Shown one piece after another: positions 53,793 to 63,152 of a stretch of DNA of 64,000 nt. Source of the DNA: Acidobacteriota bacterium. GTDB taxonomy: Bacteria > Acidobacteriota > Vicinamibacteria > Vicinamibacterales > SCN-69-37. The stretch is taken from positions 42,201 to 106,200 of the forward strand of contig SHUF01000004.1 of assembly GCA_009694745.1 (NCBI GenBank). The letters are read 5' to 3'. Within the stretch, counting starts at the first letter, position 1; every line of letters begins with the position of its first letter. The position numbers and the translations under genes were made by a program. A model generated the notes under the pieces. That model searched no databases and was not told where the DNA came from. It saw nothing but the letters and a program-made list of their open reading frames with translations.

Positions 53793-56600
53793 ATGGCAAT
53801 CACTGCGGGCACACGGTTTGGGCCGTACGAGATTCTTGGCGCCATTGGCGCCGGTGGAATGGGCGAGGTCTACAAGGCCACCGATACCCGGCTGAACCGG
53901 ACGGTAGCCATCAAGGTGCTGCCGCCGCACTTCGCGGGCGACGCCGACATGAAGCAGCGCTTCGACCGCGAAGCGCAGACCATCGCCGGGCTCAACCATC
54001 CGCACATCTGCACGCTCCACGACGTCGGCGAACAGGACGGCGTCAGCTTCCTCGTCATGGAGCACATCGAGGGCGAGACGCTGGCCGCGCGCATCTCGCG
54101 CGGCGCGCTACCCATCGACGACGCGTTGAAAGTGGCGGGCGAGATCATCGATGCGCTCGACAAGGCGCATCGCCAGAACATCGTGCACCGCGACCTCAAG
54201 CCCGCGAACATCATGCTCACCAAGGGTGGCACCAAGTTGCTCGACTTCGGGCTCGCGAAGTGGGCCGCGTCCGGCCAGAGCGGGTCGCACGGGGCCCAGG
54301 AGACGCGCATGGACGTGACTGCGCAGGGCACGATGATCGGGACGATGCAGTACATGTCTCCCGAGCAAGTGGAGGGGAGAGAAGCCGACACACGCACAGA
54401 CCTCTTCGGATTCGGCGCCGTGCTGTACGAAATGCTCACGGGCAAGAAGGTGTTCGAGGGCAAGACGCAGGCGAGTTTGATCGGCGCGATTATGAAGGCC
54501 GAGCCGCGGCCCGTGTCGCATCTGGCGCAGATGACGCCGCCCGTGCTGGACCACGTGGTGAGCCGCTGCCTGGCGAAGGATCCCGACGACCGCTGGCAGA
54601 CCGCGCACGACCTGATGATCCAGCTCGCGTGGATCAGCCGCAGCCGCACGGACACGACGGTGTCGCCCGCCATCGCCGAGGCCGAGCGCAAGAGCCAGCG
54701 GTTGACGATGATCCTGACAGCGAGCGCGCTGGCGGTGGCAGCGGCTCTTGCCGCGCCGGCGTATTTCTACCTGCAGGGCCCGGCCGAACCCGAGGCCATC
54801 CAGTTCCGACACACGATCATCGGGTTGAGCGCGCCGGACATCAGCATTTCGCCGGATGGACGCCTGATCGCGTTTGTGGCCAAGCCCGACACCGCAGGGT
54901 CGACGTCTTTGTACGTGCGACCGGTCGGGTCCGTGACCGCTCGAAAGATCGCAGGCACCGACAACGCGTCCCAACCGTTCTGGTCTCCCGACAGCGCCTC
55001 CATCGGGTATTTGACCAGTGGCCGATTGAAGAAAGTGGCGGCGGCGGGCGGTGCGTCGGAAGACATTGCGGAAGCCAAGGACTTTTTCGGCGGCGCGTGG
55101 AGCGCGGCGGGCGACGGCACGATCCTCTTCGGCACCGCAAAAGGACTGAGCCGTGTCTCCGCGGAGGGCGGCCCTGCGACCGTCATGACCGAACCGGGCC
55201 AGGGAGAAACCGGCCACCTGTGGCCGAGCTTCCTCCCCGATGGCACGCATTACACGTACCTGGCGTGGTCGGAAGACGCCGCAAGTCGCGCCATATACGT
55301 GGCCGCGCTCGACACAAAAGACCGGCAGCGGTTGATCGCGGAAGAATCGAACGCCGTCTACGCCGCTTCGACAGGCTCGACGGGCCACCTCTTCTTTCAT
55401 CGCGGCCCGACGCTGTTCGCGCAACCCTTCAACGCGAAGAAGCTCGCCTTCACCGGCGAGCCCGCGCAGGTGGCCGGCGGAATGGCGACCGGACAAACCG
55501 GCCGCGGCCTGTTCGACGTCTCCCAGACGGGGGCGTTGATCTACTTTCAGGGCGCCAGTGACGGCGGCGTATCCGGCGTAGGGCGCATTGCCTCCGCGCA
55601 GTTCGGGTTTGTCGATCGGTCGGGTAGCGCGATGGAGATCGGGGTCGCAGTCGGGGACCTCGGTGACATGGATCTGTCACCCAGCGGCGCGCTGATTGCC
55701 GTCACGAAACAGGAGACGGGCTCACGCAGTTCGGATATCTGGGTGGTTGATTGGCGGCAGACCAAGCAGACACGTCTGACCACGGACGCTTCCGATGACG
55801 TCAATCCCGTGTGGGCGCTGCCGACCGGCCGGCAGATCGCATTTACGACGTGGCGCAAGGGCAACGCCGATATCTACATCAAAAACGCCAACAACGTGGG
55901 CGACGAGACGCCGCTCATCCAGACACCGATGAATGAATCCATCGAGGACTGGTCCAAGGACGGCAAGTTCATTGTCTTCGGGTGTGGCCAGGATGAGTTC
56001 CAGGACATCTGCGCGGCGCCCATTGATCCCGACGGCAAGCCGGGCAAGCCATTCACGGTGGTCACCGGGCGCCATCACAAGAACGAGCCGCAGTTTTCCT
56101 ACGACGGAAAGTGGCTGGCCTACACCTCCGACATCAACGCGCCGGGCACGTTCGAGGTGTTCGTGCAGTCGTTTCCCGGGGGTGACATCAAGCTGCAGAT
56201 CTCCCGGGAGGGCGGTGGTCAGCCGCGCTGGCGACGTGACGGCAAAGAGCTCTACTTCAGGGCGCTCGACCTCAGGCTGATGGCCGTGGACATCGCCCTC
56301 GGCGCCAGGATCGAGCCCGGCGTTCCGCACCAGTTGTTTACTTCATCGACCGCCCATCTGACGGCACTGGACCCCATTCGCCATATGTGGGCCGCCCTGC
56401 CGGACGGGCAACGTTTTCTGACGCGGATTAACCCGGCGTTTCGGGCGAACGCGGGCGCCGCCGGGACAGGGAGGGATGTCGCTAGGGAATTCACCCCACC
56501 GGGACAGTCCGGAGCACGCACCGGCGGCCCAGGTGCGTATTCCAGCGGCCTCACGGTGCTGCTCCACTGGCCATCGGCGCTGCCGAAGGAGGGCAAATGA
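53793..56600 (+). CDS. Ser/Thr protein kinase with TolB-like propeller (1)
   Basis: A 935-residue membrane kinase. Kinase domain 1-275: GPYEILGAIGAGGMGEVYKA, VAIKVLPP, HRDLKPANIMLT, DFGLAKW and the APE-equivalent MSPEQVEG. One membrane helix (LTMILTASALAVAAALAAPA, about 305-325) leads to an outer WD40/TolB-like propeller with ISISPDGRLIAFVA, FWSPDSASIGYLT, LWPSFLPDGTHYTYL and GTFEVFVQSFPGG. The layout is the usual acidobacterial receptor kinase. Ligand unknown. It overlaps the next kinase by ATGA; they are close paralogues. Confidence 0.93.
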   Translation: MAITAGTRFGPYEILGAIGAGGMGEVYKATDTRLNRTVAIKVLPPHFAGDADMKQRFDREAQTIAGLNHPHICTLHDVGEQDGVSFLVMEHIEGETLAARISRGALPIDDALKVAGEIIDALDKAHRQNIVHRDLKPANIMLTKGGTKLLDFGLAKWAASGQSGSHGAQETRMDVTAQGTMIGTMQYMSPEQVEGREADTRTDLFGFGAVLYEMLTGKKVFEGKTQASLIGAIMKAEPRPVSHLAQMTPPVLDHVVSRCLAKDPDDRWQTAHDLMIQLAWISRSRTDTTVSPAIAEAERKSQRLTMILTASALAVAAALAAPAYFYLQGPAEPEAIQFRHTIIGLSAPDISISPDGRLIAFVAKPDTAGSTSLYVRPVGSVTARKIAGTDNASQPFWSPDSASIGYLTSGRLKKVAAAGGASEDIAEAKDFFGGAWSAAGDGTILFGTAKGLSRVSAEGGPATVMTEPGQGETGHLWPSFLPDGTHYTYLAWSEDAASRAIYVAALDTKDRQRLIAEESNAVYAASTGSTGHLFFHRGPTLFAQPFNAKKLAFTGEPAQVAGGMATGQTGRGLFDVSQTGALIYFQGASDGGVSGVGRIASAQFGFVDRSGSAMEIGVAVGDLGDMDLSPSGALIAVTKQETGSRSSDIWVVDWRQTKQTRLTTDASDDVNPVWALPTGRQIAFTTWRKGNADIYIKNANNVGDETPLIQTPMNESIEDWSKDGKFIVFGCGQDEFQDICAAPIDPDGKPGKPFTVVTGRHHKNEPQFSYDGKWLAYTSDINAPGTFEVFVQSFPGGDIKLQISREGGGQPRWRRDGKELYFRALDLRLMAVDIALGARIEPGVPHQLFTSSTAHLTALDPIRHMWAALPDGQRFLTRINPAFRANAGAAGTGRDVAREFTPPGQSGARTGGPGAYSSGLTVLLHWPSALPKEGK

Positions 56601-59476
56601 GCCTCGCCGCAGGAACACGACTCGGGCCGTACGAAGTGCTCGGCCCGATTGGCGCGGGTGGCATGGGCGAGGTCTACAAAGCCAGGGACACACGCCTCGA
56701 CCGCATCGTCGCGATCAAGATCCTTCCGCCGGAGTGGGCCAACGACGCCGCGATGCAGGAGCGCTTCGACCGCGAAGCGAAAACCATCGCGTCGCTCAAC
56801 CACCCGAACATTTGCGTGCTCCACGACATCGGCACGGAAATGACGTCGGGTGTCTTTTCCGCCGGTACAGGATCAGCGGAAAAGACACCCGACGTCATTT
56901 CCTACCTTGTCATGGAATACATGGAGGGAGAGACGCTCGCCGATCGCCTGACGCGCGGCCCGCTCACGCTCGACGAGGCCATGACCGTGACCATCGCGAT
57001 TGCCGATGCGCTCGACAAGGCGCATCGCAAGGGAGTGATTCATCGGGACCTGAAACCTGCGAACGTCATGCTCACCGGGAGCGGACCCAAGCTTCTGGAC
57101 TTTGGTTTGGCGAAGTCGCAGGCCGCGCTGCCGGCGGCCTCGAACCTCACGATACCCGGCATGATCCTGGGCACCTTGCAGTACATGGCGCCGGAACAGT
57201 TCGATGGCGTCGAGGCCGATCGCCGCTCCGACATCTTCGCGTTCGGCGTCGTTGTGCACGAGATGATCACGGGCAAGAAGGCGTTCGAGGGCAAGAGCCA
57301 GGTGCTGTTGATATCGGCCATCGCCACGGCCACGCCGCCGCCGGTGTCACGGGTGCAGCTCTCCGCGCCGCCCGCGCTCGACCATGTGATCAAGACGTGC
57401 CTCGAGAAGGACCCGGCCGACCGGTGGCAGGACGCGCGTGATTTACTGGCCGAGCTTCAATGGATCGTCGATGGTGGCGAGGATGCCGGGTTCTCCGTGT
57501 CCGCCGCGGCGGGAACGCCCAGACGGCGATGGCTTCGCCGAGCCGCGCTCGCGGCGGCGGCCGTGCTGGTGGCCGCACTGGCTGTGCCGGCCTATCTCTA
57601 CTCGCAGGGGCCAGCCGAGCCGGAAGAGGTGCGCTTCCGCGTGCCTCGCAACCTCACGGCCGAACCCAGTGAGGCCCAGAACGGCAATCCTGGAAACGCC
57701 ACTGGAGTATTCAGTCCGTCTGACAGCGGGATTTCTCCCGACGGGCGCGCCATTGTCTTTCGCGCCCGACAGACCATGGCCGATACGTGGTTTCTGTACG
57801 TGCGGCCGGTCGGGTCCGTGACGCCCCGGCCGCTGCCCGGCACCGAGGACGCCGTTCAACCGTTCTGGTCGGCCGACAGTCAGTCGATCGGGTTCGTGAC
57901 GCGCGGCAAACTCCGCCGCGTGCGGGCGTCGGGCGGCGCGCCCGAGGACATCGGCGATGCCCCGGATTTTTTGGGCGGCTCATGGAACCGCGACGGCAGG
58001 ATCATCTTTGGTTCAGCCTCCGGCCTGTTCGTTGTTCCTGCCGACGGCGGAACGCCGAAAGCGCTGACGACGCTCGGTGACGGCGAGGTCGGACACTACT
58101 GGCCGCGCTTCCTGCCCGATGGGCGTCATTACCTGTATCTGGCCCAGTCGGGTCAGGCCGCGAATCGCGGGATTTACTCGGGCTCACTCGACTCTCCACC
58201 CGAATCAAAGGAGCGGACGAAGATTCTGGAGGCTGACTCCAATGCGGCGTTCACCTCTTCGGCGGGCTCCGGGTACCTGATGTTTCACCGGGACAGTGCA
58301 GTGTTCGCGCGGCCGTTCAACCTCAAGACGATGGCGGTGTCCGGTGAGGAGAGTCGCGTGGCCAGCAACGTGATGTACGGCGCCAACGGCCGGGCCACCT
58401 TCGACGTTTCTGACAACGGCGTCCTCATCTACTTTGTGAACGACCAGGGCGCCGCGTCCGGAGGCCAGGAGACCTGGACCTGGCGGTTGCAGTGGGTGGA
58501 CCGCGGATCGACGGAAAGCGAAACGGTGGGGCCGTTCGGGGTCTACCGAGGCCTGGAGGTATCGCCAGACGGCACGCGCGTGGCCGTGCATCGCCACGAT
58601 GGCGCAGGCGGCGACATCTGGGTGATGGAGCGGCCACCGCGCACGCCGACCCAAATCACCTACGAGGCGAAGAACGACAACTCGTCGCCGATCTGGTCGC
58701 CCAATGGCGATCGGATCGTGTTCGCCTCGCAGCGCAATGGCAAGTGGGGCCTGTACCAGACGCGCTCCGATGGATCCGGCGCGGAGGAATTGCTTGTGGA
58801 ATCCGAGTTGCGCAAGGCGCCGATGTCGTGGTCCCCGGACGGCAAACACCTGGTCTACTGGGTGCAGGATTCGAAGACGGCCGGCGACCTCTGGGTGCTG
58901 TCGATCGACGGCAACAAAAAAAGCGACAAGAAGCCGGAAGTCTTTCTGGCTACGCCCGCCGACGAAACGCACGCGCAGATTTCGCCCGACGGCAAGTGGA
59001 TCGCCTACACATCGAACCTGACAGGCCGGAAGGAAGTGTGGGTGCGGCCATTCCCGTCAGGACTGGGCCAGTGGCGGATTTCACCAGACGCCAGCACCTT
59101 CGGCGGCGACTGGCCCCGGTGGAACCGGAGCACCCCGGGCATCACGGAGATTTTCTACCATTCCATCACGACGTCTTTCACGGGCGGTATCTACGCTCAA
59201 CCCGACGGGTTCCAGGGCCCGATCTTCTCGGTGGCGCTGAAGGCCACGGCCGGCGCGCTCGAGGTGTCAAGTCCGCTGGAGGTATTGCGGACCATGGCCA
59301 TCCGTCTGGCGCACGGCGCCGACTACCATACGTACGGCGTCTCACCAGACGGCAAGCGCTTTCTCGTGATGCAACGCGTCCTCACGACGGAGGCTGCGCC
59401 CGACGCGTTCCTGACCGAGGTGCCTGTGCCTGGGCTGACGGTGGCGATGCACTGGACCAAGGGGCTGAAGAAATGA
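56597..59476 (+). CDS. Ser/Thr protein kinase with TolB-like propeller (2), palindrome in the N-lobe
   Basis: A 959-residue paralogue of the preceding kinase: GPYEVLGPIGAGGMGEVYKA, VAIKILPPEW, HRDLKPANVMLT, DFGLAKS, MAPEQFDG, one helix (AALAAAAVLVAALAVPAYL), then a TolB-like propeller with GISPDGRAIVFRAR, FWSADSQSIGFV and LGQWRISPDAS. Between CVLHDIG and SYLVMEYMEGE, where the strand before the hinge begins, about 20 extra residues (TSGVFSAGTGSAEKTPDV) are coded by a palindrome. This could disturb the N-lobe, or loop out harmlessly. All catalytic residues are present. Confidence 0.92.
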   Translation: MSLAAGTRLGPYEVLGPIGAGGMGEVYKARDTRLDRIVAIKILPPEWANDAAMQERFDREAKTIASLNHPNICVLHDIGTEMTSGVFSAGTGSAEKTPDVISYLVMEYMEGETLADRLTRGPLTLDEAMTVTIAIADALDKAHRKGVIHRDLKPANVMLTGSGPKLLDFGLAKSQAALPAASNLTIPGMILGTLQYMAPEQFDGVEADRRSDIFAFGVVVHEMITGKKAFEGKSQVLLISAIATATPPPVSRVQLSAPPALDHVIKTCLEKDPADRWQDARDLLAELQWIVDGGEDAGFSVSAAAGTPRRRWLRRAALAAAAVLVAALAVPAYLYSQGPAEPEEVRFRVPRNLTAEPSEAQNGNPGNATGVFSPSDSGISPDGRAIVFRARQTMADTWFLYVRPVGSVTPRPLPGTEDAVQPFWSADSQSIGFVTRGKLRRVRASGGAPEDIGDAPDFLGGSWNRDGRIIFGSASGLFVVPADGGTPKALTTLGDGEVGHYWPRFLPDGRHYLYLAQSGQAANRGIYSGSLDSPPESKERTKILEADSNAAFTSSAGSGYLMFHRDSAVFARPFNLKTMAVSGEESRVASNVMYGANGRATFDVSDNGVLIYFVNDQGAASGGQETWTWRLQWVDRGSTESETVGPFGVYRGLEVSPDGTRVAVHRHDGAGGDIWVMERPPRTPTQITYEAKNDNSSPIWSPNGDRIVFASQRNGKWGLYQTRSDGSGAEELLVESELRKAPMSWSPDGKHLVYWVQDSKTAGDLWVLSIDGNKKSDKKPEVFLATPADETHAQISPDGKWIAYTSNLTGRKEVWVRPFPSGLGQWRISPDASTFGGDWPRWNRSTPGITEIFYHSITTSFTGGIYAQPDGFQGPIFSVALKATAGALEVSSPLEVLRTMAIRLAHGADYHTYGVSPDGKRFLVMQRVLTTEAAPDAFLTEVPVPGLTVAMHWTKGLKK
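56836..56902. repeat. In-frame palindrome inside a kinase gene
   Basis: Perfect 27-bp arms 56836-56862 and 56876-56902 with a 13-base loop. The core GGGTGTCTTTTCC matches GGGTGTGTTTTCC in the intergenic repeat at 4366-4481, so the two probably belong to one family. Confidence 0.9.
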
Positions 59477-59506
59477 GGAAGAGCGATACGGAGCTCGGCC
59501 TGGGCC

Positions 59507-59869
59507 TCAAGATCGAGTGACGCCGGAGCTGCGCAACGCTTCGTCTTCGTCGTGAAAGATCTCGAAGATCGTCTCGAGCCTGGTGATGTGCATCAGGCGG
59601 CCGGTGCGGTCCGTCAGGTGCAGCAGGCGCATGGTGCCGCCCTGTCTCCTGACCGTTATGAATTTGCCCGCGAGCATGCCGATGCCGGCGCTGTCCATGC
59701 GGGTCACGTCTTTCAGGTCGATCAGCAACTGGACCCGGCCTTCAATCGCCAGGCGGTTGACATGATCCCGCAGCATGACATCACCTTCATCGAGTTCGAG
59801 TCGGCCCTTGAGCCGGAGGATCGTCACATCAGCGACGCGTTGCTCCACGATTGTCATGGACGCTTCCAC
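59507..59869 (-). CDS. STAS-domain anti-sigma factor antagonist
   Basis: A 120-residue STAS protein like SpoIIAA/RsbV: TILRLKGRLELDEGDVMLRDHV, LLIDLKDVTRMDSAGIGMLAG with the serine that a partner kinase would phosphorylate, and TVRRQGGTMRLLHLTDRTG. The GTG start at 59869 has GGGAGG 6 bases upstream, better than the ATG four codons later. Just upstream on the same strand is the end of its expected partner kinase (RsbW type), which is truncated, so the switch may be broken. Confidence 0.9.
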   Translation of the reverse strand: MEASMTIVEQRVADVTILRLKGRLELDEGDVMLRDHVNRLAIEGRVQLLIDLKDVTRMDSAGIGMLAGKFITVRRQGGTMRLLHLTDRTGRLMHITRLETIFEIFHDEDEALRSSGVTRS

Positions 59870-59882
59870 GAGCCACCTCCCG

Positions 59883-60080
59883 TCAATCGAGATACTTGAT
59901 GAGAATCACTTCATTCCGCGCTTCGTTGTAAATCAACTCGTCCACGAGGGATCGGGTCATAGCCAGGCCGAACCCGCCAGGCCTGATGCCTTTTTCCTCT
60001 CGCTCGGTGAAATGTTTGAGCGGATCGCCGTCGGGATTCGAGATCGCCGCGTGTTTCAGGCGATCGATGTCAAAGCCCCC
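59883..60080 (-). pseudogene. C-terminal fragment of an RsbW-type anti-sigma kinase
   Basis: About 65 codons remain: GFDIDRLKHAAISNPDGD, PLKHFTEREEKGIRPGGFG, LAMTRSLVDELIYNEARNEV. This is the end of an HATPase_c anti-sigma kinase (the G2 box and last helix). The N-terminal half is absent: upstream sequence on the same strand is the reverse of a histidine-kinase fragment. The break lies near 60080. It is 13 bases before the STAS gene. Confidence 0.75.
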
Positions 60081-60933
60081 CGTCAAACATTCCGATCTGC
60101 TTGACGCGATCGTCACGGCGTTCTCGGGTCCGGTCCCGAAGCGACGCCGGCGATCGGGCCTGCTGCCGGGCCTGAAGGCCTCGCGGCCGCTGCGTGTGCT
60201 CGTCGCCGAGGACAACGTCACCAACCAGAAGCTCATCACCGCGCTGCTCAGGCAGCGGGGCCACAGCGTGTCGATGGTGGCCGATGGGGCACTCGCGGTT
60301 TCGCGCGCTAAAAAGCAGCGGTTCGACATCATCCTCATGGACGTGCAGATGCCCGGGATGACCGGGTTGGAGGCGACGGCGGCCATTCGCGAGCACGAAC
60401 GGACCACCGGCCGCCGGACGCCGATTGTGGCGCTCACGGCCAGTGCCATGACGGGGGACCGTGAGGCGTGCCTGGCCGCCGGTATGGATGCGTACGTCGC
60501 AAAGCCGCTACGGCCCGATGATCTGTTTTCGCCGATCGACGCCCTGTGCGCGCCGACAGACGGGACCACGGCCCAACCACCCGCGCCCGCGGCAGATGGA
60601 GTTCCCGCGGTCAACCTCACCACGCTTCTTGCCGGCTTCGGCGGCAACCGGCGTCTGGTGCAGGAGGTGGTGGACGTATTCCTGGAAGACGCGCCGGCGA
60701 TGTTCGCGCGGCTCCGCGATGCGGCTCACGCCAGCGATGGCGCGGCCATCGCGGCCGCCGCGCACGCCATCAAAGGCTCGGCCGGGCTCTTCTCCCAGGG
60801 CACCGCCTACCAAAGCGCTCGTCATGTTGAGCAACTCGCACGCTCGGGCGAGGTGGCCAAGGCTGAAGTCGCCTGCTCGAACGTCGAAGCCGACGCGTCG
60901 CAGCTGATGGCCGAGTTGCGCCACCTGCTTTAG
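60067..60933 (+). CDS. C-terminal part of a hybrid histidine kinase: receiver plus HPt
   Basis: About 288 residues. KPPVKHSDLLDAI at the start is the end of a first receiver domain. Then a complete receiver (RVLVAEDNVTNQKL, aspartate in IILMDVQMPGM, lysine in YVAKPL) and an HPt domain with the phospho-histidine in AAHAIKGSAGLFSQG. PAS and kinase domains are missing, and the 5' end abuts the RsbW fragment. ATG 60067 gives an open frame, so a receiver-HPt protein could still be made. Confidence 0.7.
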   Translation: MSKPPVKHSDLLDAIVTAFSGPVPKRRRRSGLLPGLKASRPLRVLVAEDNVTNQKLITALLRQRGHSVSMVADGALAVSRAKKQRFDIILMDVQMPGMTGLEATAAIREHERTTGRRTPIVALTASAMTGDREACLAAGMDAYVAKPLRPDDLFSPIDALCAPTDGTTAQPPAPAADGVPAVNLTTLLAGFGGNRRLVQEVVDVFLEDAPAMFARLRDAAHASDGAAIAAAAHAIKGSAGLFSQGTAYQSARHVEQLARSGEVAKAEVACSNVEADASQLMAELRHLL

Positions 60934-60975
60934 GGCTCGATCTACACGAGACATGAAGGTCTGAAGGGCCTTTCC

Positions 60976-61006
60976 GAACGTAGCTCGGCCTGTTCCGCAC
61001 CGCCGA
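60976..61006. repeat. Partial CTCGGGCTTGAG-family repeat
   Basis: AACGTAGCTCGGCCTGTTCC is followed by GCACCGCCGAGG. It matches one arm of the repeat at 51031-51126 and lies between the convergent hybrid kinase fragment and metallophosphoesterase. Confidence 0.65.
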
Positions 61007-61020
61007 GGACCGCGCTTTTC

Positions 61021-62019
61021 TCAGCGTGCGCTGATCACTTTGATCTGCCGGTCGTCGATGCTCTCGAGCACCTGCAGCGCGCCGCCGTAGTAGCGCGAGA
61101 TGCCGACGTCGATCGGCCATACCTGCTCCTGGCATCGCGGCACGATCGTCGGGCGCACCGTGTGCGCCACCACCATGCGGCGCGCGCCGAGGATGGTCAG
61201 CGATTCCTTCAGCATCGCGCAGGCCTCTTCCTCCGGGAAGGCGGCAAAGTGCCGGCTCCACATCACCCCATCATCCGCGCTCCCGTCATCGAGACCCTGA
61301 GTGGCAGGCGGTTCATCGGTGCGGCCCAGCAGCCATGCGCGGACATCGTCATTGATCGCCGCGATGCCGTAGCGGGCCCACTTGGGAGTGACGCCGCCGT
61401 GCGCGAAGATGGTGTCTCCCACGCGCAGCACTGCGGGAAACGCGGAGATGTGCAACGCGTACGGGCCACCCGGCATGAAGGCCGCGCTTCGCGCACGTTC
61501 GTTAGCTGGGACGCGTGACAGTCGCGGGTGGCGCAGGTTGAGGCCGGGGACGCTGTCAAAGGCCTCGAACGCGTCCGGGTTCACCCAGCGATGGTCTGGC
61601 CGCGCGGCGAACACTTCGTGATTGCCGATGAGCACGTGCACCACCCCGCCCGCGGCTTTGGCCTTGGCCCGCACGTCGAGGACAAAGTTCAGCACCGCGA
61701 GGTCATCGCTGCCGCGGCCGATCACGTCGCCCATTTGGACGACGGTGAGGTCACCGCCGATCCAGGCGCCCGTTCGGTCAGTGGCGCCCGCGAGCTGAAA
61801 GGCCAGTCGCGCCGCGTCAATGTCGGCATGCAGATCGCCGATGGCCACGAGCCTGCGCACCCGCGGCGCCTGCGCACGGGTATCCGCAGGCCAAAGCGCG
61901 CCAAGCGCGACGCCGATGGCGCACGCGATGACCAGCCATCCAAGGCGGCGCCGAAGGGGGAACGTGCGTAGGAAAGTGATGAGGGGATTATAGCGTTCGC
62001 TCTTCGCCCGTATAATCAC
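61021..62019 (-). CDS. Membrane-anchored or exported metallophosphoesterase
   Basis: A 332-residue calcineurin-like phosphoesterase. Leader helix LGWLVIACAIGVALGALW, then metal motifs RLVAIGDLHADIDAARLA (GDxH), VVQMGDVIGRG (GDxxxRG), VLIGNHEVFA (GNHE), FAHGGVTPKW (HGG) and MVVAHTVRP. This order is that of the Shewanella-like/ApaH-related group of protein or nucleotide phosphatases. GTG at 62019 is the only reasonable start. TATAAT boxes at the start region (minus strand near 61989-61994, plus strand 62011-62016) make the true promoter unclear. Confidence 0.85.
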   Translation of the reverse strand: MIIRAKSERYNPLITFLRTFPLRRRLGWLVIACAIGVALGALWPADTRAQAPRVRRLVAIGDLHADIDAARLAFQLAGATDRTGAWIGGDLTVVQMGDVIGRGSDDLAVLNFVLDVRAKAKAAGGVVHVLIGNHEVFAARPDHRWVNPDAFEAFDSVPGLNLRHPRLSRVPANERARSAAFMPGGPYALHISAFPAVLRVGDTIFAHGGVTPKWARYGIAAINDDVRAWLLGRTDEPPATQGLDDGSADDGVMWSRHFAAFPEEEACAMLKESLTILGARRMVVAHTVRPTIVPRCQEQVWPIDVGISRYYGGALQVLESIDDRQIKVISAR

Positions 62020-62029
62020 GCCACTTAGG

Positions 62030-63046
62030 GCCCGTGACGCACTCGCCATCGCCAGGCAGATCGCCGACGCGCTCGAAGCCGCCCACGAGCACGGCATCAT
62101 CCATCGAGACCTTAAGCCCGCGAACATCAAGGTCCGCGCCGACGGCACCGTAAAGGTGCTGGACTTCGGACTGGCGAAAGCAATGGACCCGCCTTCGCCG
62201 GAGGCTTCGGCGGGCAAGCCCGGCTATGCGATGAACTCGCCGACGATGACGAACCGCGCGACGCAGATGGGCATGATCATCGGCACGGCCGCCTACATGG
62301 CGCCGGAGCAGGCCCGGGGCCGCTCGGTGGGTCGTCATGCCGACATCTGGGCGTTTGGCGTCATGCTCTACGAGATGTTGACCGGCATGCGGGCGTTCGA
62401 AGGGGAAGACATCTCGATCACTCTGGCCAACGTGATGAAAGACGACGTGGCCTGGAACGCGTTGACGAAGGATCTCCCGGCGCCGATCGGGCGTCTGCTT
62501 CGTCGCTATCTCGAGAAGGATCCGAAAAAGCGCTTGAGTTCGATCGGCGACGCGCGGCTCGAGATTGACGAGGCGCTGACGTCGCCCGCGCCGGACGTGT
62601 CGGGCGTAAGCGGTGCGCCCGCAGCACCATCGTCGGGTCGCGGCAGCCGTGTCGCGTGGCTTGTGGCCTCTGCCGCAGGGCTTGGCCTCACCGCCCTCGC
62701 GTACCTGCATTTCACGGAAGGGCCCCCGGAGCCGGCCGTGACGCACGTCTCGCTGCCGCTTCCCGCGGGAGGAGCCGGGTTTCTGGGCGTCTCTCCGGAC
62801 GGCCGCCGGGTGCTGGCCGGACTCAACAACCTGGCGGTTCGCGACATGGATGCTGGCGAGTGGACGCCGATTGAATCGGCGCGAGGCGCCCGCACACCGT
62901 TCTGGTCTCACGATGGGCGATCGATTGGGTGTTTCGCCGACGGCAAATTAAAAACCGTCGCCGCTGCGGGCGGTCCAGCCCGGGAACTATGCGCGGAAAC
63001 CGGAGCGGGTTTGGGCGGCGCGTGGCGAAGCGATGACGTTATATAG
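62030..63046 (+). pseudogene. Ser/Thr kinase remnant, truncated at both ends
   Basis: The open frame begins within the kinase C-lobe (DALAIARQIADALEAAHEHG, then HRDLKPANIKV, DFGLAKAMD, MAPEQARGRSVG) and has no N-lobe or ATP loop. It continues through a membrane helix (VAWLVASAAGLGLTALAYL) into the first blades of a TolB-like propeller and stops at GLGGAWRSDDVI, about 500 residues short of its two intact relatives. No start codon or ribosome binding site precedes the fragment, which starts in the region just upstream of the metallophosphoesterase. Confidence 0.85.
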
Positions 63047-63152
63047 CGTAGGGGCATGAGGTGGGGCGGCAGAAATTTGGCCTTTCAAGACGATAGACCG
63101 TATTAGCGGCCTCCCGAGTCAACATCAGGCCCGTTCTCAGACCCAGAGGTTA

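Noticed and set aside
54108..55496. 462-residue minus-strand frame within kinase 1
   Set aside because: Antisense of an intact kinase gene; no ribosome binding site or recognisable domain.
59473..59520. 16-codon frame overlapping the end of kinase 2 (MRKSDTELG)
   Set aside because: Too short, and it contains a piece that looks like the CTCGGCCTG repeat; no support as a gene.
59986..60066. Upstream extension of the receiver-HPt gene
   Set aside because: These codons are the antisense of the RsbW fragment, so they are not part of the histidine kinase.
62020..62217. Upstream extension of the metallophosphoesterase to 62217
   Set aside because: The added residues are the antisense of the kinase remnant, and the protein has a good leader from 62019.
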